Assembly: GCA_028015205.1 (NCBI GenBank)
Contig: CM051521.1
Span: forward strand, 96,820,513-96,884,512
Reading direction: 5' to 3'
From: Mytilisepta virgata
Lineage: Eukaryota; Mollusca; Bivalvia; Mytilida; Mytilidae
Length of the DNA stretch: 64,000 bases
Both the position numbers and the translations under genes were made by a program. Shown one piece after another: positions 1-11,843 of this stretch (the stretch's first letter is position 1; each line of letters opens with the position of its first letter). Below the pieces are notes generated by a model. The model saw nothing but the letters and a program-made list of their open reading frames with translations. It had not been told where the DNA came from and ran no database searches.

Positions 1-435
1 TAGACGAGGAATTAAGAGGTCCTATGAAGGGAAAATGTCTAGGTTTATTCCTACTTGGCCAAAATTCTGAAATTTCAATAGAAAAATTATTTTTGCTAAG
101 TGGGAATGGTTTACAGGTAGAGATCAAAGGAATTATCGCTCAGATGACCTGTAGTATATTTTCTACATTAAATTACCCTTTGTTACTAAATAAAGAAATA
201 AAGAAATAAATGTTGAAATCAATATTTTGTGACATTTTTTTTTAACATTTGTTATCAAAATTAATATAGACATGTATTTTATATTATAACATATATATTA
301 TTATCATATTTTGTCAGCAATGAATGAATTAAAAAAAATTTGTAACAACATAAACGAATGTCTTTTAAATTAAATTTAGTCAAGTCAGCTGTCTGTACTT
401 TTTAACTGGGTTTTCCTATGGAAAAATTTGGTTAT
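1..435. other. AT-rich non-coding DNA, probably intron of the ABCG2-like gene
   Basis: No coding signal was found. Positions 1-28 (TAGAC-AGG-ATTAAGAGGTCCT type) recur as a near-perfect inverted copy at about 3659-3687, so the 3.7 kb between them may be bounded by an old inverted repeat. The 61-codon open frame at 24-209 has no recognisable features. Confidence 0.4.
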
Positions 436-903
436 TGAATTGGTGAAGTTGGGTGGCTGGGCAGGCGGGCGGGCGGACTGCTGGCTGCCAATCGTGTCCG
501 GCCTATAACTTTCTTGTCTTAAGACCTATACCTTAGATCTGTGGTATGTGGATATGTCACCTCAAGACGATGTGTCATGTTTCAAAAATGTTGACCTATT
601 ACCTTGACCCTTGACTTTAGGGTGAATAAATAGTTCATGGTGTCCGGCCTGTAACTTTTTCATCTAAAGACCTAGGCCTTGGATTTTTGGTGTGTAGGTA
701 GGTTATCTCAAGATGATGTGTTGCATACCAAGAATATTGGCTTTGACCGTTGACCTCAAGGTCAATAAATAGGTCATTTTTGTAACTTTTCTGTCTAAGA
801 CCTAGGCCTTGGATCTTTGGTGTGAGGTAGGTTACCTCGAGACGATGTTTCACATTCCAAGGATATTGACCTTGACCTCAAGGTCAATAAATAGGATATT
901 TTG

Positions 904-1191
904 TGTGTAAGTTTGTTTGTTTGTTTAGTTAGGGTTTAACGCCGTTTTCAGCACATTTGGTTATTTCGCGGCGGCCAGTTTTTATTGGTGGAGGAAGCCG
1001 GAGTACCCGGAGAGAACCACCGACCATCAGTAGGAAAATTGGCAATCCTTGTCAATTAAGGTGGGAGTCTAACACACCTCGCCATAGGTGAGATTCGAAC
1101 TCACAACCGTAGTGTTGACAGGCTAGTGATCATTAGTAGTCATGACGAACTACCTAGACCGCTCGGCCACCGAGGCCCCTGTTGTGTAAGT
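904..1191 (-). mobile_element. tRNA-derived SINE inserted in the minisatellite
   Basis: Read on the minus strand the element starts with a tRNA-like head. The A box TGGCCGAGCGGTCTAGG lies at about 1154-1170 and the B box GAGTTCGAATCTC at about 1089-1101; this is the Ser/Leu-like class of tRNA. A body follows with the conserved GGAGTACCCGG segment, then a tail ending in repeated AAAC. The 9-bp sequence tgtgtaagt flanks it at 904-912 and 1183-1191 and is the target-site duplication. The body resembles the V-SINE-type RUDI family of molluscs; that family name is from memory and not checked. Confidence 0.8.
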
Positions 1192-1344
1192 AGGTTTCCT
1201 CAAGATGATATGTCTCATATTAAGGATGTTGACCTTAAACTTTGACCTCAGGGTCAATAAATTGCTAATCATGTCCAGTCTGTAACTTTTTTGTCTTAAA
1301 ACCTAGATCTTAGATTTTTGATGTTTGGGTAGTGTACATCTGTG

Positions 1345-2370
1345 AGCCAAAATTTGTTCCTGTGATAAAAGTTCCAGTGGAACAAATATCACATGAAATA
1401 TATTGCGGGAGAACTTTTTTCACAGACAATTTTTATTTAATTTATTCCATTTCTATAAAATAAGTTCCACACTTTACCTGGTGAAATAAGTTCTGGGTTT
1501 ATGAAATTTGTTCCTTACATTATGAAATAAGTTCCTATTCTATGAAATTTGTTCCTTACCTGGTGAAATAAGTTCCTAGTCTGTAAAATATGTTCCACTG
1601 GTTATACTATCTTTAATAATGAGCATTGTCATTAGTGTGTTTAAAGTTATCATTCAAGTACATTATAAAACAAGCACTACATTGATAATATATAATAATA
1701 AAAATTGTAAACATCCAATATGGATCCTTTGGAGTAAAGGAAAATATTTAAATAATTTAACCGGCGACATGTCATCAGAGGAATCTTTGAACACATACTT
1801 TAATATGTCAACTTTGTCTAATACGTCTGTTGTCAACACATCTGTTGATCATGACAGGATAGATGTTCTAGAATCAGGCCATCTTGATACCTCAACTCCT
1901 GTCCTACGCAAATCCAAACGAGCCAAAATGTCAACTAAACGCCAATCTTTTGTATATGAATATTACGATTAAACATATCTGTTACTTTGTATTAGAATTT
2001 GTAGATAAATTAAATAGTCACAGTGTTTAAATTATTTTTCACCGTTGTTAATCTTAATTGTGCATTTGTTTTTTAATCATATTATCTACTTACAACAGAT
2101 ATGCTGACTTATTTTGATATTTCAAAAATTTTTAACTTTTATAACGGGAATTTATTTGACTTTTTTTTAAACAATTTATATCGGAACGAAATTCATGGAG
2201 CTGTGATATTTGTTCCGGAACTTATTTCACTTTTGGTTAAAAAATTAGTTTCGGAACAAATTTTACAGGGCTGGAACTTATTTTCTGTAATATAAGTTCT
2301 GGTGGAACATATATTCTATGAAATAAGTTCCGGCGGAACAAATGTCACGCCGGAACAAATTTTTTGTTAC
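1345..2370. mobile_element. GTTCC-rich element with inverted ends, unclassified
   Basis: About 1 kb is bounded by inverted ends (AAAATTTGTTCC near 1350, GGAACAAATTTTTTGTTAC at about 2353-2371). Both subterminal zones are packed with alternating GTTCC and GGAAC motifs (about 1355-1600 and 2180-2360), e.g. 'gaaataagttcc' and 'ggaacaaatatcac'. It sits inside the minisatellite. The middle holds a 117-codon open frame on the + strand (1619-1972) with a Ser/Thr-rich, basic C-terminus and no family I recognise. It is probably a non-autonomous DNA transposon. No clean target duplication was identified. Confidence 0.5.
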
Positions 2371-2491
2371 ACTTCAAGATGATGTGTCGTGTACTAAAGA
2401 TTTTGACATCTGACCTTGATCCTTGACTTCTTTGTTGGAGAAAAGTTACTCAGTAAAATTGAAATAGAAGGAAAACCTGGTTTGCTGTCAC

Positions 2492-2800
2492 TCAGACAGC
2501 TCTCTTGTTTTTCTTTGGTTGGATAGTTCCACCTAATTCTTCATCAAATATTGTAGGGATAAGAGTTGGCTCTTCTCTACACCTTTTCTTCACTGGACCA
2601 ATGAATGATTGTGCAGCTAAACCAATATAGGCTCTTTCATGTTTATGTGGATGACCAAAGGACACTGAAATATTTTCTGATGTGTTCAATGTAGCCAGAC
2701 ATGTCCTGACAACAAACCTCCAATAGGTTGTGTCATTGTAGCTAGTTTTCACTGAAAACTTGTAGCCATCATGAAGAAGATAAAATCCTCCGCTTAAATG
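2492..2800 (-). pseudogene. FLYWCH-type zinc-finger exon relic (transposon-derived)
   Basis: The minus-strand frame upstream of and through 2752 reads GGFYLLHDGYKFSVK, then TTYWRFVVRTC, then a His cluster in GHPHKHE. The order aromatic-rich start, YWR, C, HxHxH fits the FLYWCH zinc finger. The first zinc-binding Cys (usually W-R/K-C) reads Phe here. FLYWCH fingers are common at the N-terminus of MULE-type transposases in molluscs, so this is probably a transposon fragment. No transposase domain is seen next to it, and nothing shows expression. Confidence 0.55.
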
Positions 2801-2937
2801 TCCACAAAATTTCTGCTAAATTGTCCTATCAATCTGCTAAAATGTCCAGTGCCGATTATAATATGCAATTAAAATTATAATAAGTTAAAGATTTCACATT
2901 GACTAATCATTCTTTAACATTCATTTTGAGAATTTTT

Positions 2938-3125
2938 TTATAATTAACATTTAATTTTTTTTTTTTTGTAATACATTTATTGATAATTTATCATAACTTT
3001 CTTTTTTTGACTTAAAAAATATAAGACAAATTATCTTTATAATTAACATTTAATTTTTTTCTTTCTTGTAATACATTTATTGATTATTTATCATAACTTT
3101 CTTTTTTTTATCTTATTTATATACT
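2938..3125. repeat. Direct duplication, two ~80-bp copies about 99 bp apart
   Basis: The block 'ttataattaacatttaa...gtaatacatttattgat..tttatcataactttc' occurs at about 2938 and again at about 3036 with few differences. Confidence 0.75.
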
Positions 3126-5188
3126 TTATAAATACACACTATACCCAGGTAACCGCTCAGGTAAGAAAATAACAATTTTGGCCAGATGGGAATATAAATT
3201 TTAAAATTTTGGCTTAGTGGGAACACACAGTCTTTTACCTGTAAAAGAGATGATCTTTCTGATTGTAGAAAGGAATGCATCAGAAATCTGACATAGTTAA
3301 ATATTTGTATTCATAAAATCAAGTATAAATGTATTTACTGAAAATAAAATAGATCTCTAAAAACAATTTATTGACAAAATAAATATTATATTCAAATTTA
3401 TACATTTAGAGTTTCATTTTCAGATAAAGTTCAATTCATATTATAAATATATTTTATGTACAAATATATTTATTCACTTATGGTTTAATTATATTGTAAA
3501 TAAATGAATAATAAAAATATAACTATATGTTAACACTATTAACAGTTAATATACTATATTATATTATAAATAAATAAATAAAATATTTTTAGAATTTAAC
3601 TTATAATTAAACCATGCATTAAACATTGTATATCTCGGGTAAGTAAGTATTTGTCTCATCAGAGGACCTCTTAATCCCTTGTCTAATCAGTTGTTGATTT
3701 AGCCCAGTAGTCCTTTGTGGAACACATCCCCATGACATGATCTCTTTTGTTTGAAAGAAGCCATAAAATATTTTGCCGTAATGTTTATTTTGATGACAGT
3801 TTTATTGTTATATCAATTTTGTAAGTACGCCCTAGCTAATAAGATTGAAATAAAATGAAAAGGTTAATTGATTTTAAATAAATTTAAAATATAATTTTAC
3901 AGTTCTGTTATAAAGTTAAATAAAAGTCCCATTAAGAAAATAGAATGCAAATAATTATGTTGTATTTATGAGAAAAAGTTTAATATGGACCGATTGAAAT
4001 CGGCTTTCTTTTGTCGTAGTTATATATTTAAAATCAAAAGCAATTTTAAACATTTCACCGCTATTTATATCTGACAAAAAATTTGATTAATTCATTTCGT
4101 TATATTTCATGCGTATCCTACTAACACAGTTTTTGTGACATCATGTATCGTGTAACATGCATCGTGTGGGTTGCTTCTAAATTGCAAATCGTGTGGTTTG
4201 CATGTAAAGTATGAATTGTGTGTGTGTAATGTGCGAATCGTGTGCATGTTACATGTGAATCGTGCGAGTGTGGTCTGGTGCGTTACACAGTCAACAATCT
4301 GTAAGTTTTCAACTTCCCGCAGGCAATGGGGGAATCACTGTTGATTGCGATAGTAGCTTTCTTAAGTACAAAGTGCATTTTAGTTTTTAATAAAAAAGAA
4401 CTCTCATAAAATATCAATGTTATTTTACAACTACAAACATCTTCTTTACTTCAACAAAGATAACCAAAATATAAGTTCAGATGACCTACATTTCATGCTT
4501 GAATGACTCCATCAAGTTTTAGTGTTTGGGTCCTTATGTCAGAAACAGAATTGAGTCCTGTGGATTCATTATAATTAATTGGGTAAAATTTAATGTAAGC
4601 AGGATATATTATGAAATTTTCAAATATTTAAAATAATTCTCAAAACAATTTACCGTTGTAAATAATAGATGGGAATTTCATGTGCAGGAGGACGGGATAT
4701 ACTTGTCTTACAGACACACAAACTCTAGTATTCTATGAAATTAGATTAAAAAATAAAAACAAATTTTGAATAAAAAATATTTTCTTTGTATGATAAATAT
4801 TTATCTACTGTAGTGGGCCATAAAATATGATCAAACTCAGATTTTTTGGCATAATATGTGTATGCAATTAACAATATTTCATAAATAATTGAACAATTTT
4901 GGCATACTATGTTGTAATAACTAGATCTGTCTTTTTATTATCTTTTTGTTTCGTTAGGATTTGAATTTATGTAAATTGAAAATAGATTTACTGTTTTCTT
5001 CTGTGAAGTCAAATAAGAATGTTGTATGTTCAACTCCATCCAATTTTGGCTAAAAGAAGTATGCTTTTGAGTCAAATAATTGAACTATCTGCACAATCCA
5101 CATTTTATTTGAATATTAAACTGAAAAATAGTTGTAAATTTTTTTATGTTTTTAAAAAATATTTCTTTATCTATGCAAATTTTTACAG
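3126..5188. other. Intronic, AT-rich; ATCGTGTG-rich patch at 4139-4275
   Basis: No exon was recognised. The only structured segment is 4139-4275, where 'atcgtgt' or 'aatcgtg' recurs about every 15-25 bp among TG-rich sequence, a decayed simple-sequence patch. The previous exon of the ABCG2-like gene is not visible here, so it must lie beyond the left edge. Confidence 0.5.
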
Positions 5189-8100
5189 GTTTACAGATTG
5201 AAGTGGAGAAATTTTTTCTGTATGTCCTGATTCTGTTCCTGGTTGCCTTGTCAGCCTCTGGATTTGCTTTCTTCTTCAGTGCTACAGTCCGCATATTTGC
5301 CATTGCCAATCTGTGTATTGCCCTCACCTATGTGTTCATGATGGTATGTATAGAAATTTGTGTGACACCAAATTTTATACACTATTCATATTAAATAATT
5401 TGTGTCTTTTCAGCTATGCTGAATGTAAAAGTTACGTAAGATTTACATTCAGTTGTTTATCAAAGACAATTAGCTAGGTTTTTTTTCAAGATATAAGGAC
5501 TGTGCAAATGTTTGCGGATTTCTATAAATGAAAATATCACAAAATGCCAACAGGAAATTTCAACTAATGAACATTGATATTCTATTTTGGAAACCACAAA
5601 ACAAAAAAGGATAGTATATAAACATAATACAGATTCTGATTTGGTGCAGAACATTAACAGTGGTGAGGTTAAACTGGTTTTGAGAACAAAGACCGCTGTT
5701 ATCTGATCTCAACACTTTAGTGTGTTTAAACAAACCTTTTTAATTTGCAGTAAAGTGACTACCAATTAGAACATAAAAAGGAAGGGATGGTACTGGATTC
5801 AGGGTATCTACTGTAAAACTATCTCATGTTATGATAGCAGCTGGTCAAATACATATCTAAATTTGTCCATTGTTATTTAGTGTACAATTAAAATCTGTGA
5901 TGTTGTACACAGAGGTGAACATGAACAAAGCAAATTGGAACAATTTTGCAGCAATGGTCCTTAGATGGACCTCTTTTAGAATTTATATCCTATGACCTGA
6001 ACCACCATCAAAGATGGCTGGCAGAGCCAAACATAATTTAACATAGGACCCTACGTGGAATCGACTGAAAGATTTTCTTTTCTGAAACTAGAAAACCAGT
6101 TTGAATAAAAGTTTGCAGCAATGGTCATTAGATTTTCCTCTTTGATAATTGTATCTGATGACCCTGCCCGCCATCCAAGATGGACTCCAGAGCCAAACAT
6201 AGTTTATAACATAAGACCTTATGGGAAAATTCCAGAAAAATCTTCTTGTTTGAAACCAGTGAACAATTTGTAAAAACCAGTGAGCCAATTGGAACTTGAC
6301 AGCAATGTTCCATACTTTCAGCCAAGGTGGTCATAGTCAAACAATTCATTCTGCTTTTAGTTTTCAAATGATTTCCAAATGAGTGATACGGGCTCCTGGG
6401 AGCCTGTAGTTTAGAACTTAATAGCAAAAAAGGTGTGTTATGCATGATAAAGCTGTACAAGTACTCATTCAGACATTATAAATAAACATGATAAACATTA
6501 CATAGTATTGATCAAGTTGATAATTATGCAGATATGTTACTTTTGTATCAAAATACAATGGTCTGTTGCTGTTGATTTATTCTATAAAAAAAAATGAGAG
6601 ATATACGTCAGAAGATATATCAACATGAAACATTTTGATAGCATTTTCTGTGATTTTACATGACAATGATTAAAACCTGGGTATTTGATTTTGCTTATAA
6701 TGTTCTATTTTAACGTACCGGAATCAAATTAATTATTTTCTCATTTGAAGTACCGGTAGTCAAGTATAATTGCAAAATTTACAAGATATTGAATGGTTTG
6801 GTTTTTACAGGTATTTAGTGGACTATTAGTAAATGTATCATCTATTCCATCATGGTTGAGGTGGATTAAATGGCTGAGTTTATTTAGATATGGCTTAAAT
6901 GTAAGTCAGTTTTCTGCATATTACTTTCTGAATTGAAGGAAAATTCACTTTTTTACAGAATTTATGCTGTAATGAAAAAAAAGTATAAATTTTCAAGATA
7001 AAAAAAAAAGTGATGTATGAATATGAAAAAGGAAATTAAAATCAGTCATATAAAAAAAAGATTTACAGGGAAATAATTAATTTTTACCAGGAATTTTTTA
7101 AACGAATTTAAAATATATATTCTTTTTCAGAACAGATTCCTTAAGTACACTTATTATTCAGTATCACATAAATTTCCTCGTTGGCCCATGCTTCAGTGTC
7201 AATACAATGATCTGGAATAAAAAGAACACCTATATTGATTTGTGTCAGTATCTGACATTAACTTTTACCAAAAAGAGACCACAGATACTCTGAACTGATT
7301 TAACATGTTAATTTTTTGAAAACCTGTTTGAATTAAAACAAAAATAACTGTTAGAATTTTTAAATTAATTAATGCTTATAAACATATGATAAACATTTCA
7401 ATAGATTTTGATCTGTAAACTGGTACATATACTGGAATATTTTCCAATTGGCCAGTATAAGATAAATATAATTGAAGCACCTTGGAGGAAAATATTTTTG
7501 AACTTCATCCCTATGTAGTATTTGTATATCGTAATGTATATGATTTTGGTATCACTTATGTATAGGTAACAAATCTGTACAGGTAATTTTGTTAGAGCAT
7601 ACAAATTTATGTTTAGGTATTCTTATTTGTGTAGGCTCTGGATGTCAATGAACTGAAAGACATGACATTCTCAAATGGTACAGCTCCATGGTAAGTTTAT
7701 TAAATTGATTGATTGCTTGATTGTTGTTTTGTTGTGCAAACTCTGCAACAATTTAGCATCCAGGTTTTTATAGTTGAAGTTTAGATTACCTGGGCAGAAA
7801 TATAGATTATACATTGAGAAGTTTTGTTCAAATTACTGTAACCATTGATTTCTAACTTTGTGTTTTGGTTGCATTTTTCATATGATGTTATATAGGAGTA
7901 CAGGTTTTTAGATTCTTTATGATATCAGCTTCCATGCTAAAAATATCAGTTTTCACCAACTGTTATTATAATATAAGGTATCCTGACCATAACTGACCAT
8001 GTTATTCTACCAAATGTTCCATACAATAGCAAACTTAGGAAACATGATATTTTCATGGATGCGCATCACCAAATGTTTTTCAACTTGAGAAAGATATATC

Positions 8101-8861
8101 TACACATCCTTTTTTTTAACCAAATTTTAGGAGTGGGTGAATACTTTGATTCCTAATTTCTTGAAAAATGAACAATTTGGGGTGAATTGTCAGCATTGTT
8201 GCAAAATGAAGCAGCAAAAAATCTTTTTCTTAAATTGTACGAAGTCCAAAAATTGGTGTGACCTTAGATACTCAGATTGTAGCAAACATAATGCATTTCT
8301 TGATAAACTTTATATGGTATGGTTATGACCACAACAATTGAACTACAGGATCATTACTATATTTTGAGCAATATAAACTCAAATGACCTTTATAATGGTA
8401 TCCAGAATGTAGGGTTGACTTTACCTGATTAACTTGAAAGCATACTTGTTACTTATAATATATCAACAGAAAATTTCAAATTATTTTGTAAAAACTGTTA
8501 TAACTGAAGAAATTACTACTAAGAGGAGGATACAGTAGATTATTTACCGGTACAGTCCATTAGCAGTGCTGTTGCCACATTGGTAGTAAGTTAAACCCAG
8601 ATAATATAGTTCCCCAAGGTAGGTACCAAACTGTACAATTCATCAATATCATATTAGGAAGCTTGACAGATCATGATATGCGATAAACTTGTGCTTTGTT
8701 TTTTCAGCTCATTCAGTGGAAATGATTATTTAAGCGAACAGGACATTCCTTTTGCTACCAACTGGGATTTTTGGCAGAACATAGTTGCGCTGTCAGCTAT
8801 GTCATTGATAGCCATGACAGGAACATATTTCCAACTCAGGAGAATGAAGAAGTTACGGTAG
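5189..8861 (+). CDS. ABCG2-like half-transporter, 3' end (last four exons)
   Basis: An ABC transporter of subfamily G, which works as a membrane dimer exporting small hydrophobic or conjugated substrates. The exons are 5189-5343, 6811-6900, 7635-7690 and 8708-8861. All junctions are AG/GT and the phases match, giving about 150 codons and a TAG stop at 8859-8861. Visible parts, in order: a transmembrane helix (FFLYVLILFLVALSASG), the next helix ending in YVFMM, the re-entrant stretch VFSGLLVNVSSIPSWLRW, then RYGLNAL. An extracellular loop follows with an NGT glycosylation sequon and a Cys before SFSGNDYL, then the last helix and a basic tail (RRMKKLR). This matches the ABCG2 C-terminus block by block (human RYGFTAL, CTGEEYL). 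Of the three loop cysteines of human ABCG2 only the third is present. The ATPase domain lies outside the window. ABCG2 versus a close paralogue cannot be settled from this part. Confidence 0.9.
5935..6409 (+). mobile_element. 5'-truncated copy of the AGCTCACCTG element (copy J), in an ABCG2-like intron
   Basis: It contains the family core text 'gcaatggtccttagatgg', 'aagatggctggcagagcc' and 'aacataggaccctac', and the 3' hairpin GGCTCCtgGGAGCC followed by TGTAG at 6409 and a T run. The 5' hairpin is missing. It has two degenerate core repeats. Confidence 0.75.
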
Positions 8862-9065
8862 ACACAACAAAACGGAGGTTGAAGGGAGAGAGATCATTAA
8901 TCTAATGCAGCTGTAACAAATAGTTTTATAGTGAAGGCAAAGTAACAAAAACAAATATAAAATGGGTGTGTAAAATCAAAGAAACAATGGGACTGAGGTT
9001 TCTATTTCAGTTATGTTTCTTACAGTGCTATTATATTCAGGACAAATTCTTGTATATATATATTC
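8862..9065 (+). other. Probable 3' UTR of the ABCG2-like gene
   Basis: Sequence directly after the TAG stop, with no open frame of note and no obvious AATAAA before the MITE at 9066. Confidence 0.4.
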
Positions 9066-9285
9066 TGTATACTATAGATTCAGAAATTATTGCGTGCATT
9101 TATTATTGCGATTTTGTCATTTTAGACCAAAAATCTATTTTAATTTTTGCGATATTGAGAAAAATCCCGCTTCATTCATATAAAAAAATTCCAAAATACG
9201 AGTTTAAATTATTGCGATTAAAACCCTGTCGCATTTTTCGCAATAATAAAAACTTCGCAATAATTTCCGAATTTACAGTATATGT
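9066..9285. mobile_element. MITE with ~26-bp inverted ends
   Basis: The left end 'tatactatagattcagaaattattgcg' is the near reverse complement of the right end 'cgcaataatttccgaatttacagtata'. The interior repeats 'attattgcg' and 'cgcaat'. Flanking TA could be the target duplication. The element is about 220 bp and has no coding capacity. Confidence 0.75.
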
Positions 9286-9676
9286 TCTATGAATATTGGT
9301 GGAAAGAGCAAACCACTTTAGATTTGAAACAGACTTTTTCCTGATATTATGGTCATATTACAACAGTAATGTCTGCTAAAAAGTCCATAATTTCAACATT
9401 TTCAGTTTTAAAGATAAATGACAATTGTATTGGTTTAGTTTTTTTTCATTATTAAGAAACATTCACTTAAGTAGTGCTTTCCTTTAATCATATTTCCTGT
9501 GGATTCATTGTATTTCGGATACAAATCGTGGTTTTCTTTATGGTCTGGTAAATCCAGAAAACAAAATATTCCACTGAATGCATATTATTACAAGCTAATT
9601 ACAAAACCAGGAAATTAAATACCTTTGAATCAACTTTTTTCTACAGAACCACATCTATACCACAGTATCTGGGTTT

Positions 9677-10680
9677 TTATACGACCGCCAAATTTTTGCG
9701 GTCGTATAATGGTAGGACGTTGGCGTCGTCGTCCGTAGACATTTGGTTTTCGCACTATAACTTTAGTATAAGTTAATAGAAATCTATGAAATTTAAACAC
9801 AAGGTTTATGACCACAAAAGGAAGGTTGGGATTGATTTTGGGAGTTTTGGTCCCAACAGTTTAAGAATTAGGTTCCAAAAAAGGGCCCAATAAGCATTTT
9901 TCTTGTTTGGTTATTATCTTGGTGTAAGGGAGGTAATCCAAACACATTTAAAGTAAAATGTGTATGATTCGATTACCTCCCTCACACTGCTTGTAAATTA
10001 TGTATAAAGAAATGTAGATTGTCTTGGGGTAATTTACAGCTGTCAATTTGTTTTTAGAAGTTACTATTAAATAATATTAATTTTGTCCACATGTCATTTT
10101 CTATTTTAAGACTTTTATGATATATTTTAATGGGTAATTATGTTTGCAAACTCCATGAGAATTTTGAATAGGGATTATGACCATATCTTGAGGGAAAGAA
10201 TTTTTTTTTTTGGAAAAAGGGAAAGAGGAGGGGGGGGGGGGGCAATTTTTTCTCATTTCAAATTTCAGATATTAAAAAGAAAATGTCTTCAAATTTTTAT
10301 TTTGCAAAACAAAGGGTGGGGAGGGGGTACAATGATTTTTTTTTTTTTGGGGGGGGGGGGGTCAGTACGCAACAGTATAGTGTATTGCAAAAAAGCAAAA
10401 AAAAGGGGTAAAATTTTTATTGTTTTTCGGGGGGGAGGGGTCAATTCGCAACAGCATATTGTATTGCACAAAAAGCAAAAAATTGAATATAAATTCAAAA
10501 CATATGTCAATTTCTAAGTTCTTTGACTACAGTTATTCTGTGTCAGAAACCTATTATGTGTCAAATATTTAATTACAATCCAAATTCAGACCTGTATCAA
10601 GCGTGAATATTGTGTCCATTTTTGCCCCAACTGTTCAGGGTTGGACCTTTGCCGTCGTATCAGCTGCGCTCAGCGAAGTA
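9677..10680 (+). mobile_element. TACGACCGC hairpin element (non-autonomous, Helitron-like architecture)
   Basis: It starts after a T run with the hairpin TACGACCGCcaaatttttGCGGTCGTA at about 9678-9707. Next come a GGCGTCGTCGTCCG patch and a unique stretch ('ggttttcgcactataacttt', 'gggagttttggtccc'). It ends near 10634-10675 with 'ttggacctttgccgtcgtat' followed by a second small hairpin GCTGcgctCAGC. The 5'-terminal TATACGACCGC reappears inverted (ATACGACGGC) just inside the 3' hairpin, so the inverted repeat is asymmetric. I know very similar repeats from mussel genomes. Its interior includes the poly-T/poly-G ladder at 10199-10485. Confidence 0.6.
10199..10485. repeat. Poly-T/poly-G ladder with ~80-bp imperfect repeats
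   Basis: Three blocks of T(8-14) followed by G-rich runs occur at about 10199-10241, 10336-10362 and 10424-10440. The last two are followed by 'gtca.t.cgcaacag.atatt/gtgtattgca' and an A-rich tail. The 125-codon frame over it is low complexity and not a gene. Confidence 0.75.
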
Positions 10681-10950
10681 ATTTATTTTAATTGGTACTA
10701 AACAGTAAATTCTTTTATGTTTTATATACATTAACTTTGAAGCAACTCAATAAAAAATCGAATTCCGAAATGTAAAGTTTAATTCTGGCCATTTAAAATG
10801 CCTCCACATGTCAGGTAGTTTCTGTACATGTCTCTGTGAATATTTATATTTAAGCCAGTAAAAATGCCTTCACATGTCAGCTACTTACTGTACATAGTAT
10901 ATTTTCTACATTATGCTCTGTATATACTAATATGATCTTTCTTGACTTAT

Positions 10951-11267
10951 TGTGTGTCCCACATATAATGTTTTTTTTGTTGTTTTGTTTTTTTTTTTTT
11001 TTTTGGTCAGGGGGATGGGGGGTGGGGGGGGGGGGCTTGTCAATCTTTTTGCAAGAGCATATTTTCCATTTTCACATGGCAGTTCATTGTTTTTCGTGTC
11101 ATATATGAAGTCAGCAAAGACATAATTTATGTCACATTGTAGCATTAGAGTTTTTTGTTTAAAAAATTTGAAGCCCTGTTGACTGCTGGAAGAATTCTTA
11201 TTGTTACAGGCATTTGAAATAAACATTTTTTATCAAGAAATCAGTTTTGGAGTATGTGGGACACACA
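10951..11267. mobile_element. Possible MITE bounded by a 14-bp perfect inverted repeat
   Basis: TGTGTGTCCCACAT at 10951-10964 pairs with ATGTGGGACACACA at 11254-11267. The interior has a T run and a G-rich run at 10989-11035, like the neighbouring ladder. No target duplication was confirmed. Confidence 0.45.
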
Positions 11268-11843
11268 TTACTCTTTTGATGTGAGTATAATTGACATTTG
11301 TATATGAACATGACATTGTTCAAACAATATTATTTAAGTAATTGGTCATTGTAAAGTTTTAAACAAAGTCCTCAAGTAAAAAAACATGGCAAATCCTACC
11401 TCATTTTTGATAAATATATGATTTTAGATACATTTCTTCCTATTTTTAAATTTTTACCCTTTTTAACAGAAACATTCCAAATGTAAACATTTTTTGTCAC
11501 TATCCATAAAAAAAAGCATTTTGATATTTGCTTAACACAAAGACTTTATGTTCGCCAGTATTTTTTACAAGTAATAAATAATGTTATAATCACCAAGTAC
11601 TTCACCTCTACTGAAGGTCAATACGTGCTATTATTACATTGACGATGGTGATTTATCATAATTTCCAGTGAAAATAAATTTGATATTTTCACTGAATGAA
11701 AGATCGATTTTTATCTAACATCGTCAAGGGCATTACTAACAAATGACTTTTGTGATGTTGAAAGATTCAAGAAGGGATCTAAGGAAAATATGACACTTTT
11801 GAAGCATTTTTTGTCTATTTTATCAATGTAATAAACAGTAAAG

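Larger units (their letters stand above)
440..2430. repeat. Interrupted minisatellite, ~140-bp monomer
   Basis: Degenerate tandem copies carry the landmarks 'gtccggcctgtaact', 'gacctaggccttgga', 'ctcaagatgatgtgt' and 'gacctcaaggtcaataaatag'. Monomers can be seen starting near 498, 641, 770 and 1265. Two later insertions break the array: a SINE at 904-1191 and the GTTCC-rich element at about 1345-2370. The flanks of each insertion continue the minisatellite. Confidence 0.8.

Noticed and set aside
1085..1180. tRNA gene
   Set aside because: A and B boxes are present but the clover-leaf is degenerate and it is the head of a SINE with target duplication.
5085..5327. 80-codon minus-strand ORF
   Set aside because: Antisense shadow of the ABCG2-like exon at 5189-5343.
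10140..10517. 125-codon + strand ORF rich in Gly, Phe and Lys
   Set aside because: Low-complexity translation of poly-T/poly-G tracts.
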